From Neolewinella agarilytica (GTDB lineage: Bacteria > Bacteroidota > Bacteroidia > Chitinophagales > Saprospiraceae): 64,000 nt of DNA. Positions within the stretch are counted from its first letter, which is position 1. Every line of letters begins with the position of its first letter. Both the position numbers and the translations under genes were made by a program. The DNA lies in the NCBI RefSeq assembly GCF_900110645.1, contig NZ_FOFB01000011.1:124001-188000 (forward strand), written 5' to 3'. Under the pieces are notes generated by a model. That model worked only from the letters and a program-made list of their open reading frames with translations. It ran no database searches and had not been told where the DNA came from. Of this stretch, positions 63,101 through 64,000 are shown piece by piece.

Positions 63101-64000
63101 TACTGACAACAGCTGTATCGTTGCAGTGGAAACAGTAGAAAACCCTGACTTCTTCACCATCACTACGGATGCGGAAGACTTGGGCACAAGCTGCCCAACT
63201 GCGGAGGTAAACATTTCAGCAGCGACTCTACTTGATGGTGATGTAGCCAGCAATGGCGCAACTTTGATAATACAGGAAGTCAACCTGGTAAATCCCACCG
63301 ATGGAACGATTGAAGATAATCAAAATGGCACCTTTACCTTTACTCCAGCTGATGGCGTGACGGGAAGTATAGCGATGACGTATATCGTTAAGACGGAAGG
63401 TTCAGACTTGTTCTACAGTGAAAACGGACACTACTACAAATACTTTGACGCTCCCCAGATTAGCTGGACGGATGCTAAGATTGCAGCTGAAGCTCAAACG
63501 CTTTTTGGTATGTCTGGCTACCTGCCGACGATAACATCAGAAAACGAGAACAATTTCATCGTCAGTCGAATCGGGGGTAACTCCTGGATCGGAGCTTCTG
63601 ATGCAGAAGCCGAAGGGGTGTGGAAATGGATGACCGGCCCGGAAGCTGGACAGGTTTTTTGGAATGGTCTTAATAATGGAGCTGCTCAAAATGGGTTCTA
63701 CACCAATTGGCACTTTGCGAATCCAAGTAATTCTGGTAACAACGAGGATTATGGAATGATGCTAGATGAACCGTCTGACCCAGCATCGCGTGGGCAGTGG
63801 AATGACTGGCCACTTACCTTCTCTTCCATAACCGGTTATATCGCTGAATTTGGTGATGAATCCAGCTGTATACCTGATGTAACGGCTATTGGCAACATCT
63901 CGCTGCTGATCGAGGATACCGAGGAACCAATGATCGAATGCCCTGAAGCCATTAGCGTGATCGCCACCAGCGCCGCCGGTGCAGTGGTGACCTTCGCTGA
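57141..64000 (+). CDS. Giant secreted beta-helix / HYR / C-type-lectin adhesin, 3'-truncated by window edge
   Basis: The frame is open from 57063 to the last base with no stop, so at least 2286 residues are coded. ATG 57141 gives a signal peptide (LAVLIFGVFFPLTAQ). Residues about 60-1200 are right-handed parallel beta-helix (repeated VTGNSFTSCGG, VTVSGNTFSGG turns), with four 162-residue repeats. Then come a choice-of-anchor/ASPM-like Ig region (about 1214-1338), a SprB-like repeat (about 1340-1423), and a 494-residue block of HYR (DTEAPTFTCPTTAEITLDLC), a cadherin-like tail and a C-type lectin domain (WMGATD, NEPNNFPHANGESY, GQWND). The block repeats from 1924. A T9SS sorting domain would be expected beyond the window. 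Confidence 0.93.
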   Translation, partial: MLCFNPLSPPQWRAALLAVLIFGVFFPLTAQTTYTVNNTSADVATVNSLPWAIAQANLDAAADVINITATGTMTSTATLIITEPVSINGTSTGGVPNFILSGTVGLLRTVGTKTGLTITNLGFLGAAGNFGNNLAIDVDNWTDVEISNCKFELIRRTAIEVTSGSDVTITNNEFIDCGGAAGGYIVNLASMTDVAGDRLTMAGNTFSGGANAVFLAGMDGLAIANAGSTEVLLPDNDGRKTVGGTNLRLQNCPDASLANVDLSFDNGASGITGTGLSTLNCANLTVNNLTIDRRNNGIQVDNSETVSVTNNTLTNVNTIGVGVTGGSSATVTGNSFTSCGGGAGRYNLELNSISAVGGSRVTVSGNTFSGGSNAVSIIGMDGVTVANTGSPEVLLSDTDGRKTVGGTNLRFQNCADVSLANFDLGFDNGASSINGTGLSTLNCANLVVDNLTIDRRGNGLLVDNSETVSVINNTLTNVNTIGIRVNGGSSATVTGNSFTSCGGAGGRYNLELFNISDVGGSRLMASGNTFSGGGNAVWISGMDGVTVANTGSPEVLLPDSDGRKTVGGTNLYLQNCPNVSLANFDLGFDNGASGITGTGLYASGCANLMVDNLTIDRRSNGLQVDNSETVSVTNNTLTNVSRTGIRVNGGSSATVTGNSFTSCGGAGSRYNLELNNISDVGGSRLTASGNTFSGGGNAVWIAAMDGVTIANTGSPEVLLPDNDGRKTVGGTNLYLQNCPNVSLADFDLSFDNGASGINGIGLNASGCANLMVDNLTVDRRSVGVQVYNSATGSVTNSNISNANFTAIRVSDGSNVTVTGNTIGTSGGAGSRYALELLSISADGGPRMNVSGNTFAGGANAVWIHNMDGVTVKNVAPAEVILADDDGRASVAGTNLKVQSSPNTTLTDLDLSYSGTGPSGTGLFGASTANLSVSGATITDRLIGVQLDNCVNSSVMDNTLTNNTIKGIFIRSGENATVTGNALTNCGGGFNNGSLHFESVAADVENMRLEASGNSFTDCNGGVYVNNMPGIIVSDGSVAGTEITLTEADQIGPFGAFAVELNTSENGRVEGLTLKAPDENVGNLQGIRALGCSGVVVTGNSVRGRTYAISVLQGAAITSSPTVSGNLIEANNIGLYVDLKSTDVAANATGNNFVCNITGIQARQDANVDASGNFWGDAGGSATDSGNGDTYQVLNNAVINNTNTFSPTPVAGVATLTIAQIAATGNAAAITDGQTATAVADHTDFGDVLTGESLTRTFTISNAGTDELILSDITITGDAAFTIGAGAPTTVAGGGTATFDVVYAPTVAGAATATTVTVAHDACQDDDGEFSFAVGGLAIASCDITITSATPTAEGCPGADDGSITVNATCTTCTGGIVYTISPAVGTLNANVFSDLPDGTYTVTATDASDGSCTVSETGVMVAAGMDTEAPTFTCPTTAEITLDLCGETTISPVDLGLIVADNCVADPTTTLSPSTLTGAGTTNVTVTVSDGTNTDNSCVVAVTTVENPEAFTITTQADDLGNQCPGAAVIISAATLLGNDNASDGRNIEVQDLTLVDPTQGSVVNNGDGTFTFTPATNFSGAVAFEYLVTAEGDDLFFNENGHYYEFVTAPDITWTDAKTAAEERSLFGQQGYLVTITSQAEQDFVLTKLRGQGWMGATDLEVPNTWKWVTGPEAGTAFWQGLANGSPVNGAYTNWQVNEPNNFPHANGESYAHFRTNGQWNDYPEDRTGTNEIQGYVVEYGGSIGCTPNFTAVGSITLTLTDTEAPEITCPEAIDVIATSASGAEVTFADATATDNCSATVSQTAGPASGSTFPMGVTTVTFEAEDPSENTVSCSFDITVSGVAPDISCPDNITVSNDAGDCSAIVSFAATETAGIPASTITYSQNPGTSFPVGMTTVTATATNAIGSDDCTFTVTVEDTEAPTFICPTTAEITLDLCGETTISPVDLGLIVTDNCGLIPTIALSQTDLVGVGTTNVTVTVSDGTNTDNSCIVAVETVENPDFFTITTDAEDLGTSCPTAEVNISAATLLDGDVASNGATLIIQEVNLVNPTDGTIEDNQNGTFTFTPADGVTGSIAMTYIVKTEGSDLFYSENGHYYKYFDAPQISWTDAKIAAEAQTLFGMSGYLPTITSENENNFIVSRIGGNSWIGASDAEAEGVWKWMTGPEAGQVFWNGLNNGAAQNGFYTNWHFANPSNSGNNEDYGMMLDEPSDPASRGQWNDWPLTFSSITGYIAEFGDESSCIPDVTAIGNISLLIEDTEEPMIECPEAISVIATSAAGAVVTFA
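57861..59804 (+). repeat. Four 486-bp tandem repeats in the beta-helix
   Basis: The codon for T in KTVGGTNL occurs at 57861, 58347, 58833 and 59319, and the aligned position of a fifth, diverged unit is 59805: all intervals are exactly 486 bp (162 codons). Stretches such as GTAGACAACTCCGAAACGGT are unchanged at the DNA level between units, which suggests recent duplication or conversion. Confidence 0.9.
61428..64000 (+). repeat. 1482-bp super-repeat (HYR + lectin module), second copy cut by window
   Basis: CCG of EAPTF is at 61428 and again at 62910, a distance of 1482 bp (494 codons). The first 80 bases or so are almost identical at the DNA level (GGCAGAAATTACTCTCGACC onwards), while the lectin parts have diverged. 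The final bases of the window again read the HYR segment VIATSAAGAVVTFA seen at 62468. Confidence 0.85.

Noticed and set aside
57302-63298. Chain of minus-strand open frames (for example 58034-58363, 60860-61258, 62789-63298)
   Set aside because: All are antisense to the single continuous plus-strand adhesin frame and repeat with its 486-bp period.
1-64000. tRNA, rRNA or known riboswitch
   Set aside because: No tRNA T-loop with matching acceptor stem, no rRNA sequence and no recognisable riboswitch core was found by eye; a covariance-model search would be decisive.
57141-64000. Diversity-generating retroelement acting on the lectin domains
   Set aside because: No reverse transcriptase gene and no template repeat is visible in the window; it could only be tested with downstream sequence.

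Overview
The window looks like the chromosome of a marine or soil Bacteroidota of the Saprospiria/Lewinella type. The reasons are a SusC/SusD pair, two OMP_b-brl_3-type TonB receptors, many lipoproteins with a Cys lipobox, FG-GAP and ASPIC/UnbV proteins, T9SS-like C-termini, LytTR regulators, DUF6090 and DUF6515 families, TAnnTTTG-like promoters and no obvious Shine-Dalgarno use. Assignment to genus is inference.

Layout. 1-4060: 3' part of a SusC receptor and its SusD partner, closed by a terminator. 4235-7551: a TonB receptor whose N-terminus carries an in-frame 78-bp repeat array and whose 3' side carries a related noncoding array. 7741-19826: housekeeping and small envelope genes (SDR, lipoprotein, MarC with a peroxiredoxin remnant behind it, DUF6515, methyltransferase, DUF6090, YHYH lipoprotein, RidA lipoprotein, FG-GAP protein, RluA-type synthase). 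20081-22696: a paralogue of the 4618-7551 receptor with the same repeat parts at its ends. 22935-32189: VF530, DUF1853, a frameshifted CBM48 remnant, DEAD-box helicase, DinB-like, Gfo/Idh, HerA/YjgR-like ATPase, a fucosyltransferase-like enzyme and a nuclease. 32519-35873: DUF6624, then NfeD plus flotillin. 36520-36701: a MITE with terminal inverted repeats and a 10-bp target duplication. 36707-42476: amidohydrolase, periplasmic trehalase beside an SSS symporter, QueE. 42642-46231: an overlapping pair of surface or secreted proteins. 46533-53000: tricorn-like protease, YdeI/OmdA-like, GH16, YigZ and a lipoprotein. 53122-56670: histidine kinase, response regulator and a stand-alone LytTR protein. 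57141-64000: the 5' 6.9 kb of a giant secreted beta-helix/C-type-lectin adhesin that runs off the window.

The most unusual content is not a gene. A 10-bp core TGCACCTGCG, within an about 40-bp consensus, occurs about 17 times, often as inverted pairs at gene ends and also inside reading frames (called LR-A here). A second modular repeat (LR-B, about 78 bp, holding the palindrome GCTGCGCAGC) is arrayed beside and inside the two paralogous receptor genes. In the coding copy every spacing is exactly 78 bp (26 codons); in the noncoding copy it alternates 78 and 80. The second highlight is the giant adhesin with four 486-bp repeats at exact spacing and a 1482-bp super-repeat. It lies beside a LytTR gene and has phased AGAACA direct repeats upstream of a promoter-like -7 box.
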